Below, one piece after another: positions 8,121-17,078 of a stretch of 64,000 nucleotides of DNA (position 1 is its first letter; each line of letters opens with the position of its first letter). The translations under genes were made by a program, and so were the position numbers. The notes below the pieces were generated by a model. It saw nothing but the letters and a program-made list of their open reading frames with translations, had not been told where the DNA came from and ran no database searches. The DNA comes from Terriglobus sp. RCC_193 (GTDB lineage: Bacteria; Acidobacteriota; Terriglobia; Terriglobales; Acidobacteriaceae): contig NZ_JBFUPK010000001.1 in NCBI RefSeq assembly GCF_041355105.1, positions 558,001-622,000 of the forward strand, in the 5' to 3' direction.

Positions 8121-10037
8121 ATGGCCACACTGATCACCGTAACCACGCCCATTACCGATTCGCAGATGTCGCTTGCAGCGCTGCGTGGGCACGAGGGCTT
8201 ATCGCAGCCATTCGATTACGAAGCGCATCTTCTGTCGACCGTATCCACAGCAGATTTCAGCACAGTGCTTGGCGGCAACATCGCCATTACTATGACGCAG
8301 CCAGATGGTTCGTCGAAACAATATCTGCATGGCACGGTGGTGGAGTTTGCGCAGGAGGGAACAGACCTGCGCCCGAACACCATGTATCGTGCGCGCATCC
8401 GGCCTGCATTCTGGCTGCTGAGCATGCACTCCGCGTATCAGATTTTTCAGAGCAAGACGGTCGTGCAGATCATCGAAGCAGTCTTTAGCGACCGTGGATT
8501 TACGGCGTATAAGAACTCGCTGACGAAGACGTACACCGCATTGGATTACGTGGTGCAGTACGGCGAAACCACCATGGACTTCGTCTGTCGGTTAATGGAG
8601 CAGGCCGGGATTTATTACTTCTTTGAACACACAGCGTCTGCAGACACGCTGGTGCTGGTGGACGATGCTTCTGCTCATGCGGCTGCTCCCGGCACCAGCA
8701 CGTTGCAGTTTGCCGGTGGCCGCTCCGACATGATCGGGGTGGATGGCTCCATCGAGCAACGACTTGTTCCGGCAAGCTACAAGACCTTTGAGTACAACTT
8801 TGAAACACCAAGTACCTCACTGACCTCCACCAGCGGCGGCGAGAAGCCTTACCAGATTGCCGAATATCCCGGCGGTTACGGCACGAAGAGCGACGGCGAT
8901 ACGATCTCCGGTCTGCGACTCACGGCTCTGGAAACGGAAGCAAAGGTGTTTCATGGTCATAGCCGCAGCAGCAATCTGCACTCGGGTGTGACCTTTACGC
9001 TAGCCAGTCATCCGCGCTCCGATGCGAACGCGTCGTGGCTCATACGCCGCATGTCCATTGAGATTACGGATGGTCTGTACAGCAATCGGTTCGAAGCGAT
9101 CCCCGCTACAGCAGAGTTTCGTCCGCCACGTGTGACACAGAAGAATCGCATTGCCGGAACACAGACAGCTGTTGTGACAGGTAAAGCTGGCGAAGAGATA
9201 TGGACGGACAAATATGGCCGCATCACGGTGAAGTTTCCGTGGGACAGCTCCGCTGCAAAAGATGAAACCTCTTCCTGCTTCGTGCGTGTGGCACAGGTGT
9301 GGGCAGGGAAGACGTGGGGTAGCCTGTTTACGCCGCGCATCGGGCAAGAGGTGGTGGTTAGTTTTATGAATGGCGATCCGGAACAGCCGTTGATCGTAGG
9401 CGCTGTCTATAACGCCGAACAAACGACGCCGTATACGCTGCCGGATGATCAAACGAAGAGCTCCATCAAGACGAACAGCTCCAAGGGCGGTCAGGGCTTC
9501 AACGAGCTTCGCTTTGAAGATAAGGCCGGGTCGGAAGAAGTCTTTCTGCAGGCGCAGAAGGACCTCAACTTTAACGTGGTCAAAGGCGATTTCAGCATCA
9601 CCGTTGCGGAAGGCAAAGAGACCCACACCGTAAAGAAGACGCGCGACCTGACCGTTACGGATAAAGAGACACACACTAACAGTTCCGATTACACGCAGAG
9701 TGTCACCGGCGATTTCAAACAAACCCTCAGCGGCAAGAGCACTGTTGCTGTAACTGGTGACGAAGCGCACACGAACAGCGCCAACTTCAAGCAGGACGTT
9801 ACTGGTAATTACACGTTGAACGTCACAGGCAATCTGACGATTAAAGCAACAGGCTCCGTCACCATTGAGTCCGGCACAGGCTTTACCGCAAAAGGGGGCA
9901 CCACGATGGCTGTCTCCGGCGGCACAACGACAAGCGTAAAAGGTGGAACGCAGTTGGCCCTGGAAGGTGGCGCCTCTGCTGAATTGAAGAGCGGAGCGCA
10001 GACTGCGGTAAAGGGCGCTATCGTCCAGATCAACTAA
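8121..10037 (+). CDS. vgrG: Type VI secretion spike protein VgrG
   Basis: 638 residues from the ATG at 8121. An in-frame upstream ATG at 8043 would overlap tssG by 41 bases and add a non-family N-terminus, so it is rejected. VgrG trimers form the puncturing tip on the Hcp tube. Domains in order: gp27-like region (about 1-330), gp5 OB-fold with KYGRITVKFPWD and RVAQVWAGKTWG (about 370-440), GQEVVVSFMNGDPEQPLIVG, then a repetitive beta-helix from about 470. The tail is made of short T/G/K-rich repeats (SVTGDF, NVTGNL, KATGSV and similar). There is no extra enzymatic C-terminal domain, so effectors are probably carried by adaptors or neighbours. The PAAR-like gene follows directly. Confidence 0.95.
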   Translation: MATLITVTTPITDSQMSLAALRGHEGLSQPFDYEAHLLSTVSTADFSTVLGGNIAITMTQPDGSSKQYLHGTVVEFAQEGTDLRPNTMYRARIRPAFWLLSMHSAYQIFQSKTVVQIIEAVFSDRGFTAYKNSLTKTYTALDYVVQYGETTMDFVCRLMEQAGIYYFFEHTASADTLVLVDDASAHAAAPGTSTLQFAGGRSDMIGVDGSIEQRLVPASYKTFEYNFETPSTSLTSTSGGEKPYQIAEYPGGYGTKSDGDTISGLRLTALETEAKVFHGHSRSSNLHSGVTFTLASHPRSDANASWLIRRMSIEITDGLYSNRFEAIPATAEFRPPRVTQKNRIAGTQTAVVTGKAGEEIWTDKYGRITVKFPWDSSAAKDETSSCFVRVAQVWAGKTWGSLFTPRIGQEVVVSFMNGDPEQPLIVGAVYNAEQTTPYTLPDDQTKSSIKTNSSKGGQGFNELRFEDKAGSEEVFLQAQKDLNFNVVKGDFSITVAEGKETHTVKKTRDLTVTDKETHTNSSDYTQSVTGDFKQTLSGKSTVAVTGDEAHTNSANFKQDVTGNYTLNVTGNLTIKATGSVTIESGTGFTAKGGTTMAVSGGTTTSVKGGTQLALEGGASAELKSGAQTAVKGAIVQIN

Positions 10038-10115
10038 GGGCATCCCCTTCAGCAATCCGCATTCGCATGGAAAGGCGTGCAATTCCGGCGTCGCTGAAGC
10101 AAAATGGAAGTTGCG

Positions 10116-10502
10116 ATGAGCCAACTGGTTTGTATGGGAGCGTTGTTGCAGTGCAGCTTCGGCGTTGCGCCGTCGTCACTGGTCGTGCTGCCCGCGAACA
10201 AAGTTCTCAGCAGTACACCGGTGGCAAACATCATGGACAACAAGCCGCTGGCGAACATCATGCCGTTTGGCATGTGCAACTCCATGGCGAACCCGATGGT
10301 GGCCGCTGCCACGGCGGCTGCACTGGGTGCGTTGACGCCGATGCCATGCATCCCGGCAACCGCTGCGCCGTGGGCTCCGGGATCGCCGACCGTGCTGATT
10401 GGTAATATGCCCGCGCTGAACAATACTTCCAAGCTGATGTGTAACTGGGGTGGCGTGATCCAGGTGGTTTCACCGGGTCAGTTCACCACGATGGTTCCAT
10501 GA
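10116..10502 (+). CDS. DUF4280 PAAR-like type VI tip protein
   Basis: 128 residues from the ATG at 10116. An earlier ATG at 10104 exists, but GGAAG at 10106-10110 is well spaced for 10116. The protein matches the DUF4280 family: CSFGVAPSSLVVLP near the start, PVANIMDNKPLANIMPFGMC, LTPMPCIPATAAPW and the MCNWGGVIQVVSPGQ ending. Conserved Cys residues lie in the MGALLQC, FGMC, MPC and LMC positions. PAAR-like proteins sharpen the VgrG spike and link cargo effectors. Its place immediately downstream of vgrG supports this role. No toxin domain is fused to it, so cargo would be a separate protein. Confidence 0.85.
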   Translation: MSQLVCMGALLQCSFGVAPSSLVVLPANKVLSSTPVANIMDNKPLANIMPFGMCNSMANPMVAAATAAALGALTPMPCIPATAAPWAPGSPTVLIGNMPALNNTSKLMCNWGGVIQVVSPGQFTTMVP

Positions 10503-10515
10503 AGAGAGTCCCGGC

Positions 10516-11151
10516 ATGAGCTACGACTTTTCCTTCCAGAAATCGCAGATGTGGCTACTGGGCTTGCTGGCCACGCTGATGTCGGTGCTGCTGGTGACAG
10601 CAGGATTTCTTATGGGGCGCATCTCGGTCACGCCTTCGGCTTCCACTACGGCTGCAGCTCCTGTCGTTCAGTCAACGCAGCCTGCGGTAAAAGTGTCTGC
10701 ATCACCAGCGCTTACGGCGCCTGTGGTCAGGGTTCCCGGGGCGACGATGACACTTGCTGCGCCAACGACTGCCGTCAGCGCGGCTCCTGCCGAATCCACG
10801 CAGGATGTGGTGCAGCTTACGTCGCCTGCGGCGGACAGCGGAACGGTTGCCATCAACGCGGCATCATCGTCTGGCTCTGCTGGTGGTGATGTGTATCAGT
10901 TAGCAGCAACGGGATATGCGTTGCAGTACGGAGCCTTCCGTGATCCGGCGAATGCGCGCGACCTGATGAAGCAGTTGAAGGATGCAAAGATCGTCGCGAC
11001 GATCATGACAATGCGGAATGCCTACGGTGAGTCCTATTCGGTGGTACGTTCCGGGGCTTATCCAACGGTTGCGGATGCACGTCAGGCCGCGGTGGATCAG
11101 GCCAATTTATTGAAAATGCCAATCGTCGTTCGGCCTGCTGCACGTTTGTAG
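10516..11151 (+). CDS. Membrane-anchored SPOR-domain protein
   Basis: 211 residues. A single TM helix lies near the N-terminus (WLLGLLATLMSVLLVTAGFL, about residues 13-32) with a short cytoplasmic leader. A low-complexity Ala/Thr/Val/Pro linker of about 90 residues follows, then a C-terminal SPOR domain (YALQYGAFRDPANARDLMKQ, ending in VRSGAYPTVADARQAAV). SPOR domains bind denuded glycan strands of peptidoglycan, often at division sites. The start follows AAGAGAGTCCCGGC. Lying 13 bases after the PAAR-like gene, it is probably cotranscribed with the secretion cluster. It could anchor or position the apparatus in the wall, but no direct link to secretion is visible in the sequence. Confidence 0.75.
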   Translation: MSYDFSFQKSQMWLLGLLATLMSVLLVTAGFLMGRISVTPSASTTAAAPVVQSTQPAVKVSASPALTAPVVRVPGATMTLAAPTTAVSAAPAESTQDVVQLTSPAADSGTVAINAASSSGSAGGDVYQLAATGYALQYGAFRDPANARDLMKQLKDAKIVATIMTMRNAYGESYSVVRSGAYPTVADARQAAVDQANLLKMPIVVRPAARL

Positions 11152-11248
11152 GTCGTAGAAGAGTGCTTCCGTGAGTCGGAAATAGACGTTTGTTTCTGCG
11201 CACCCGGATGACACATCATTCCCCAACTACAAACCTGCGGGAGATACA

Positions 11249-12217
11249 GTGCCGTACTTTAGCATGCCGACAAAGGATCAGTGGAAGCGCGATATCGGAT
11301 TCAACCAGCTCTTTGGCTTTCATAAGAAAAGCCCCTTTCCTGCAATGGAACGGATTGGTCGCTTGATTGACGATTACGACACGGAGTCAAAGCGGGGGCC
11401 ACAGGCCGATGCAGGAAAGCTGCTGCAGATGAAGTTTCATATGCTGGCGGCCTGTGGCTTTGTGCAGAAGTACGGAATGCGTCCGGAGAAGCTTGGAGGC
11501 ACGCCAACGTCCCTGATGCGTCAGGCGATTTATGACTTGAAGACATACATTGAATCAACGGTCCGCCCTATCCTGGATCCCACGTGGACGCTGGGTGATT
11601 TTGCCATTGAAAACTTCGGACGTTCCGTGGATGCACACGATCAGTCGCGTGATCAGGCCCTGCTGACTGGTGGCATTCTGCAATGGTTTGATGATGCTGA
11701 GAGAGCCCGCAGGAAACTGGCATTTCGTGGTGGTCTGGCCTATCGCTGGTCGCATGTCGACGGTGGGAAAGGCAATCTTGAACTCTACGACACGGATACG
11801 GAAGGTGATGATCTTGAGGATGGTGGCTCGCTTTATGCCATGGATCAGCAGGGGCACATCTATGTGCATGGCGCCAATGCCCCCATGGATCTGCTGCATT
11901 CCTCGTTCCTGGCAGGCAAGGCAGTGTTATCTGCAGGAACCATACGCATCGTAGAGGGGCAGATCGTCTGGGTCTCGACCAAGAGCGGCCACTACAAGCC
12001 TTCGGTAGAGCAGATGTTGAATCTGCTGGAACGCCTGCGTGTCTATAGCGTAAACCTGGATAAGGTGACGGTCCTGCGTGAGAACTACCAGGGTGGAGTC
12101 CAGATATTTCCGCAATCGCCAAACCGGTTTGAAAGTTGCGATGCCAGCAAGTTCCTCAAGGCAAGACAGTGGCCCACCGGCGTTCAACCGAACTCCATGC
12201 ATATTCCCCGTACGTAA
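11249..12217 (+). CDS. Unassigned protein, candidate type VI effector with HSSF...SGHYKP block
   Basis: 322 residues from a GTG at 11249 preceded by GCGGGAGA. No signal peptide or TM helix is seen. The N-terminal half is helical (for instance KLLQMKFHMLAACGFVQKYG). The C-terminal half has a compact conserved-looking block: GHIYVHGANAPMDLLHSSF (202-220), LAGKAVLSAG (221-230) and SGHYKP (246-251). I recall a similar HSSF..G..V..AG....G.I.......SGHY.P pattern in proteins of unknown function, including plant IQM proteins; this is memory, not a search result. As the last gene of the vgrG/PAAR-like/SPOR block it is the best cargo candidate, but no immunity-like gene follows: the next gene is convergent. 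It may instead be a housekeeping or regulatory protein. Confidence 0.55.
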   Translation: MPYFSMPTKDQWKRDIGFNQLFGFHKKSPFPAMERIGRLIDDYDTESKRGPQADAGKLLQMKFHMLAACGFVQKYGMRPEKLGGTPTSLMRQAIYDLKTYIESTVRPILDPTWTLGDFAIENFGRSVDAHDQSRDQALLTGGILQWFDDAERARRKLAFRGGLAYRWSHVDGGKGNLELYDTDTEGDDLEDGGSLYAMDQQGHIYVHGANAPMDLLHSSFLAGKAVLSAGTIRIVEGQIVWVSTKSGHYKPSVEQMLNLLERLRVYSVNLDKVTVLRENYQGGVQIFPQSPNRFESCDASKFLKARQWPTGVQPNSMHIPRT

Positions 12218-12240
12218 CGCCTCACGGGGAATATGCATGG
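12195..12240. terminator. Perfect 17-bp inverted repeat between convergent genes
   Basis: CCATGCATATTCCCCGT (12195-12211) and its exact complement (12224-12240) enclose a 12-base loop. The left arm is inside the last codons of the upstream CDS, and the TAA is in the loop. The next gene converges from the other side with its stop at 12248. The position fits a bidirectional terminator. There is no T tract on either side, so termination may be Rho-linked or the structure may just protect 3' ends. Confidence 0.6.
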
Positions 12241-12247
12241 AGATGTC

Positions 12248-13438
12248 TTAGAAGAAGCGGAACTCTACCAGGCTGAAGTCGTCGTCAAATTCAGGCTTAC
12301 GTTGAATCTCCTGCACCTCACGCACCACGCTGTCCAGCGATTGCATGGAGAGCGCCGACTCTTCCAGCATCTTCAGGAAGGGCGGGCACTCCATCTGTTC
12401 GCCGTCCGGCATTAAGACTTCGTAACAGCCATCACTGAAGACGTACAGTGTGGAACCCGGTTCCACGGGGACCGTCTCCGCCGCATACGGAGCACCTGCA
12501 AACACGCCGACAATCATGCCGGTGGAGGATAGTTGCCTGGACGGGCCTTCCACCGGAACCAGCAATGCGGGGGGATGCCCTCCAGAGGCATAGGTCAACG
12601 CACGCGCCTGCGTGTCGTATACGCCATACCAGATCGAGAAGTAACGTTCGCCATGGCGCGTCATCGGGAATGCCTGATTCAGCGCGTGCAACACCTGTTC
12701 CGGAGCCTGGAAGTCTGTGTCCGGCAGTGTGCGGCTTCGAATCACATTCATTGCGCTAACAGACAGCAACGCCGCTCCAACGCCATGTCCGCAAACATCC
12801 AGCAGATAGATCGCGATGCGGTGATCGTCCAGCCAGTGATAGCCAAAGGCATCGCCGCCTAATGTTGTGGAGGGAACAAAGCGCCAGTCTGAGGCAAGAA
12901 ACTCAGTGGGCTCGATAGGCGAGGGAAGCAGGGAACGAACATAGTTCTTGGCTTCGGCCAGCTCTTCCGCCGTGCGTTCCTGCTGCCCGCGAATCGCAGC
13001 GAAGGCTTCGTCGCGTTCCTGGCGAAGGCTGTACGCATCGGAGTGATAGGCAACGCGTGCCAGCAGCTCCAGTTTGTCGGGCAGCTTCACCAGATAGTCG
13101 TTCGCTCCCGCGGCAAAGGCGTCGGCCTTGGTCTTTGCCTCTTCCTTGCTGGATAACACAATCAGCGGCACCGTGGCAGTCCCAGGATTGGCGCGGAACC
13201 GCCGCACCATCTCCAATCCGTCAATGTCCGGCATGATGAGGTCCTGCAGGATAACTGTGGGCTTGAACTGTGCTGCGGTTTCAATGGCCGTGGCGGGCGT
13301 GGCGCAGAAGCGGAACTCGGATCCCGGTAGTTCCATCAGCATGCGTCGTACGGCTTCACCCACCAGCCGCTGGTCATCTACCAGCAGGACGCGGATGTTC
13401 TGGGAACGTTCATGGGCAAGTGCAGTCTCAGATGTCAT
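12248..13438 (-). CDS. Response regulator with SpoIIE/PP2C phosphatase output (RsbU-like)
   Basis: 396 residues from the ATG at 13438. A GTG at 13468 would add ten residues. The REC domain spans about 14-135 with phospho-acceptor Asp66 in LQDLIMPDIDG and Lys in VKLPDKLE. A short coiled linker (RDEAFAAIRGQQERTAEELAEAKNY) leads to a SpoIIE-type Ser/Thr phosphatase: GGDAFGYHWL, LDVCGHGVGAALLS and FSDGCYEV carry the metal-binding Asp/Gly residues. Such proteins dephosphorylate anti-sigma antagonists or other phosphoproteins in response to phosphorylation. It is divergent from the chemosensory operon starting at 13571, which lacks a diguanylate-cyclase response regulator, so it may be that system's output. 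No HATPase partner kinase (RsbW) is in the window. Confidence 0.88.
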   Translation of the reverse strand: MTSETALAHERSQNIRVLLVDDQRLVGEAVRRMLMELPGSEFRFCATPATAIETAAQFKPTVILQDLIMPDIDGLEMVRRFRANPGTATVPLIVLSSKEEAKTKADAFAAGANDYLVKLPDKLELLARVAYHSDAYSLRQERDEAFAAIRGQQERTAEELAEAKNYVRSLLPSPIEPTEFLASDWRFVPSTTLGGDAFGYHWLDDHRIAIYLLDVCGHGVGAALLSVSAMNVIRSRTLPDTDFQAPEQVLHALNQAFPMTRHGERYFSIWYGVYDTQARALTYASGGHPPALLVPVEGPSRQLSSTGMIVGVFAGAPYAAETVPVEPGSTLYVFSDGCYEVLMPDGEQMECPPFLKMLEESALSMQSLDSVVREVQEIQRKPEFDDDFSLVEFRFF

Positions 13439-13570
13439 GGGAAAGGCGCCGCTCAGCAGCAACTCCACTGTAAAGCATCCGGCTTGTCGGATTGCACACT
13501 CAAATCATGTTGTCTCGATCTTTTCCTGTCATTGCGCAGAACTTCGTAGGCGAACAGGCTTCTTGCGATT

Positions 13571-15574
13571 ATGCTGGGTGCGACTACCATGAAGTTCAGC
13601 AAACGTTCTCTCCGCAAGAAGATACTGCTCCTTTCCCTCATGCCGGCGATTGCCGTCACGATCGTGCTCGCCTTCATCATCTGGAACAGCTCAAGGCGCG
13701 CAAGCACGATCGTTCGGACCAACGTGACCGACTTCATGGTCGTGCGCACGCAGAAGTCGCTGCACCACGGCTACGCATCGGCAGAGGTGACGGCCAATTA
13801 CATCGACCGTGAATTGCGCCTGAACATGAACATCGCGCAACTTATTCTGGCGGCAACAGGCGGCATTTCCCTGCAGGGACCACCCGCTACGCGTGAACTC
13901 ATCGGCGACGAAAAACATGTGGGTGGACAGACCAGCCTGCAGCCCATTCGTTTTGGTTCTGATCTGCTGAACCGCGGACGTTCGGACATTGTGCAGGAAG
14001 TAGCGCAGCAGACGGGTGGACTGGCGGTTGTCTTTCAGCGCGTGGGCAAAACGGGCGATCTGGTGCGTGTCGCAGCGAGTTCCCCTGCAGTTCGTCTGAA
14101 TACTTTCCTTGGAAAGACAACACAGGATGCCGCTGTGAACCCTGCCGAGATCGTTGCCAGTGGCAATGCCTATGTAGGACGCACGCTTGAGGCGGGCGAG
14201 TGGCACATCGGCCGTTACGAGCCGTTGCGCGACACCAAGGGCGAAATCATTGGATCACTGTATCTGGGCCAGTCTGTTAACGGTGTGAAGAGTCTGCAGC
14301 AGGAGCTTGCCGCAAACTCCATTGGTGTTCATGGTTCGGTTGCCATTATTTACGCGCATGGTCCGCAACGCGGCCAGATGTTGGTGAAGCCGTTCGACAT
14401 TGCGGAAGAGACAGAATCGCAATGGCTGCCCGTGGTGATGAGTAAGTCGCTGAACATGAGGGATGCGCAGGAAGAGGCGCTGGACGTTCCATCCAAAGAT
14501 GGGAATGATGCTGCGATTGTTCGCTTCTCTTACATCCAGAAGTATGACTGGATTCTGGTAGCCATTGCAGATGCGAAAGAGCTTCGACAGGCCAGCGTTG
14601 CCGTGAAGCAGGAATTCAGCCGCCTGCAGTGGACCATGCTGATTGCGGGACTGCTTACGTTGGGTACGGTCGGCGCGTTGTCGTGGCTCATGAGCCGTCG
14701 CGTGGTGGACCCGCTGCTTGGCATCACCATTCAGCTCACCTCCAGCGGAACGCAGATTGCCTCCAGCGCCAGCCAGCAGTTGAATGCGGCGACAAGTTTC
14801 AATGTGTCGTCCACGGAAGTGGCAACGGCTGTGAAAGAAATCTCTTCCACCTCGCAGGAACTGCTGCGCGCCATGGAAGAGCTATCGCAGGAAGCCGCGC
14901 GCGCCAGCGAGATTGCCCGTGAGGGCGGTACGGTACTGGCAGGCTTTGGAGCATCCATCGAACTTCTGGAGCGTGCCGGGCAAACCATCTCGTCCAGCCT
15001 TACCGCTATTCGCGAAAAGGCCGGCAAGATCAACGCAGTTACGGCTGCTGTCACCAAGGTGGCTGACCAGACAAATCTGCTGTCACTGAACGCTGCCATT
15101 GAAGCGGAAAAAGCAGGGGAAGCCGGTGCCGGATTCGGTGTGGTGGCACGCGAGATTCGTCGCCTGGCCGACCAGAGCGCACGCGCGTCGCAGGAAATTG
15201 AGCAGACCATCCGCGAGATGCAGGATGCCGTGGGCGCAGGTGGCGAAGAAGTGCGCGCGCTCACCGATGCCGTGGAAAAGAGCACGGAAGTCTCTGAGCT
15301 TGTCCGTGCGCAGTTCTCGGAGATCATTGCGCGTGTGGAAGCTATGACGCCGCGCTACGAGATGGTGCATCTTGGTATGCAGAACCAGAGCGAAGGCGCA
15401 CAGCAGATCAGCGAAGCCATGTGGCAGCTTACGGAAACCGCCAGCCAGACCACAGATGCCGTGGCTGAGCTGAACCAGGTGTCCCTGGAACTGCACCGCG
15501 CTGTGAACATCCTGAAGCAGCGCATCTTTGAAGGCGCCGATGAAACCGCGCCGCCGGAGACTCTGCTGGGATGA
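13571..15574 (+). CDS. Methyl-accepting chemotaxis protein (WspA-like)
   Basis: 667 residues; a second ATG at 13589 is an alternative start. TM1 is [20 protein letters not shown] (about 19-38). A periplasmic region of about 300 residues follows, fitting a Cache-type sensor (with [20 protein letters not shown] and [20 protein letters not shown]). TM2 is [19 protein letters not shown] (about 357-375). The cytoplasmic part is short of a full HAMP domain and ends in the signalling hairpin with [39 protein letters not shown] and flanking Ala/Ser/Glu-rich methylation helices. No C-terminal NWETF-type CheR tether is present (it ends PETLLG). The stop overlaps the ATG of the first cheW (ATGA). Gene order matches the Pseudomonas Wsp surface-sensing operon. 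Confidence 0.9.
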   Translation: MLGATTMKFSKRSLRKKILLLSLMPAIAVTIVLAFIIWNSSRRASTIVRTNVTDFMVVRTQKSLHHGYASAEVTANYIDRELRLNMNIAQLILAATGGISLQGPPATRELIGDEKHVGGQTSLQPIRFGSDLLNRGRSDIVQEVAQQTGGLAVVFQRVGKTGDLVRVAASSPAVRLNTFLGKTTQDAAVNPAEIVASGNAYVGRTLEAGEWHIGRYEPLRDTKGEIIGSLYLGQSVNGVKSLQQELAANSIGVHGSVAIIYAHGPQRGQMLVKPFDIAEETESQWLPVVMSKSLNMRDAQEEALDVPSKDGNDAAIVRFSYIQKYDWILVAIADAKELRQASVAVKQEFSRLQWTMLIAGLLTLGTVGALSWLMSRRVVDPLLGITIQLTSSGTQIASSASQQLNAATSFNVSSTEVATAVKEISSTSQELLRAMEELSQEAARASEIAREGGTVLAGFGASIELLERAGQTISSSLTAIREKAGKINAVTAAVTKVADQTNLLSLNAAIEAEKAGEAGAGFGVVAREIRRLADQSARASQEIEQTIREMQDAVGAGGEEVRALTDAVEKSTEVSELVRAQFSEIIARVEAMTPRYEMVHLGMQNQSEGAQQISEAMWQLTETASQTTDAVAELNQVSLELHRAVNILKQRIFEGADETAPPETLLG

Positions 15575-15975
15575 GTATTGCCGAAGAAGTCGCATCGGCC
15601 ACATCCGCCGGACGGCGAAAGCAATACCTTCTCTTTGCTGTTGGTGACATCCGTTGTTACGTGGAACTGACACGGCTGAACAGCGTCGTTCCCTGGGCGA
15701 CGCTGTCACCCGCAGAAGAGGATGGGCTGATCGGCTGGTTGAACTATCGCGGCAGCCGCATCCCTGTCTTCGATATGGCAAAGCAGGTTCTGGGTGAGGA
15801 AACATCGCGCACGCTTGGTTCGCGCATCCTGCTGCTGGAGTGCTCTGGATTGCAAGTAGGCGCATTGGTATCCGAGGCATTTGCCATTGGCACAGAAGAA
15901 GATATCGCCGCATCCGGTATGGAACGGCTGGACCCATGCGAAGTGCTCACAAGCGCGATTGCGAGGCTGCCATGA
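15571..15975 (+). CDS. cheW: CheW adaptor 1 (WspB-like)
   Basis: 134 residues, a single CheW domain. Family features are [22 protein letters not shown] near residues 14-35, then [23 protein letters not shown] and [19 protein letters not shown]. It couples the receptor to the CheA kinase. It is shorter than many CheW proteins (about 150-165), ending soon after the last strands. ATGA overlaps link it to the receptor before and cheR after. Confidence 0.87.
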   Translation: MSIAEEVASATSAGRRKQYLLFAVGDIRCYVELTRLNSVVPWATLSPAEEDGLIGWLNYRGSRIPVFDMAKQVLGEETSRTLGSRILLLECSGLQVGALVSEAFAIGTEEDIAASGMERLDPCEVLTSAIARLP

Positions 15976-17078
15976 CGCATGATGTTTCGGCACTCATCGC
16001 AGCGCATCTGCTTTCCACGCTTGGCATGAATGCTTCCGCCTTGGAGGCAGCGCATCTTCGCCGTGCGATTCGCCGTCGCATGGACGCAGCCGGTCTGCGC
16101 AGCGCGGAAGCGTACGCCGAACACTACCGCACAAGTCCGAGAGAGCAGGAGTCGCTGGCGGAAGAGATTTACATCCACGAGACGTGCTTCTTTCGCGATC
16201 GCGCTGTCTTTACGGAAAGCGTCGCGTGGGTGAAGGCGTGGCTTGCAGAAAACGCCGGTCCCATCTCCATTCTCAGCGCGCCCTGTTCCACCGGGGAAGA
16301 GCCGTACAGTATCGCCGCCTTGCTACTTGCAGAAGGCGTTCCATCGGAACGTTTTCGCATCCATGCCGTGGATGTCTCCGCACATGCGTTGTTGCGTGCG
16401 CAGGACGCCATCTACAGCGGGCTTTCGCTCCGCAATATCCCCAGCCCACGGGAGGAGAGCTTTCTGACCTCTACCGGAAATGCGTGGACGGTGGTGCCGG
16501 AGGTGCGCGTGCCTGTCCGGTTTGAGCGCGTGAATCTGCTGGATGACGATGCGTTACAGAGCGGTGGCTATGACCTGATCTTCTGTCGAAATCTGCTGAT
16601 CTATCTCGATCCGGTATCGCGTCTGCGGCTGGCGGTGAGTCTGTCACGTGCCTTGAAACCCGGCGGAAGGCTCGTGCTGGGCGCGGCGGATTGGAGCAGC
16701 GACCTCACGCCTCTCTTCCGTATGCAGGGAGCAGCGAATACATTTACGTTTGCGGCGGTAGAGCTTCCGAAGCAACCGCAGAAGTCTTCAGCGACCGTCG
16801 GAAAAACTTCGTCAGCGGATGTGACGGTGTCGCGGATTCGGCCCGAGACGCAGGAGGATGACATCGAGGTTCTCTATGAGCGAGCGGCTGCGGTGTTTGA
16901 CCGCGATGTCGTGACCTCAGAGAAACTCTGCAGGCAGGTACTGTATCTGCAGTCGGATCATCTGCCTGCGTTGGAATTGCTGAGTCGTCTGTGGCGTTCC
17001 CGAGCATCGAACCGATTGAATCGTGCACTCGCAGCGCGTCTGCGCAGGCGTCGCGTCCATGTTCCGGAGATGGCATGA
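15972..17078 (+). CDS. cheR: CheR-type methyltransferase (WspC-like)
   Basis: 368 residues from the ATG at 15972. An open frame reaches back to 15840, but the ATGA overlap and family N-terminus fix this start. CheR uses S-adenosylmethionine to methylate receptor glutamates. Motifs: an N-terminal helical domain, IHETCFFRD (family pattern: ETxFFRD), ILSAPCSTGEEPYSIA (SAM-binding), VDVSAHALLRAQDAIYS, and YDLIFCRNLLIYLDPVSRLRL. After the catalytic domain there is a helical tail of about 85 residues (VLYERAAAVFDRDVVTSEKL and YLQSDHLPALELLSRLW) that resembles the TPR tail of WspC. It is coupled to the second cheW by ATGA. Confidence 0.92.
   Translation: MTHDVSALIAAHLLSTLGMNASALEAAHLRRAIRRRMDAAGLRSAEAYAEHYRTSPREQESLAEEIYIHETCFFRDRAVFTESVAWVKAWLAENAGPISILSAPCSTGEEPYSIAALLLAEGVPSERFRIHAVDVSAHALLRAQDAIYSGLSLRNIPSPREESFLTSTGNAWTVVPEVRVPVRFERVNLLDDDALQSGGYDLIFCRNLLIYLDPVSRLRLAVSLSRALKPGGRLVLGAADWSSDLTPLFRMQGAANTFTFAAVELPKQPQKSSATVGKTSSADVTVSRIRPETQEDDIEVLYERAAAVFDRDVVTSEKLCRQVLYLQSDHLPALELLSRLWRSRASNRLNRALAARLRRRRVHVPEMA

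Noticed and set aside
9000-10124. 374-codon minus-strand frame opposite vgrG
   Set aside because: Antisense to recognised VgrG domains; no start signal or motif.
15840-15971. Longer cheR start
   Set aside because: It would run across cheW in another frame; the ATGA overlap at 15972 is the operon pattern.
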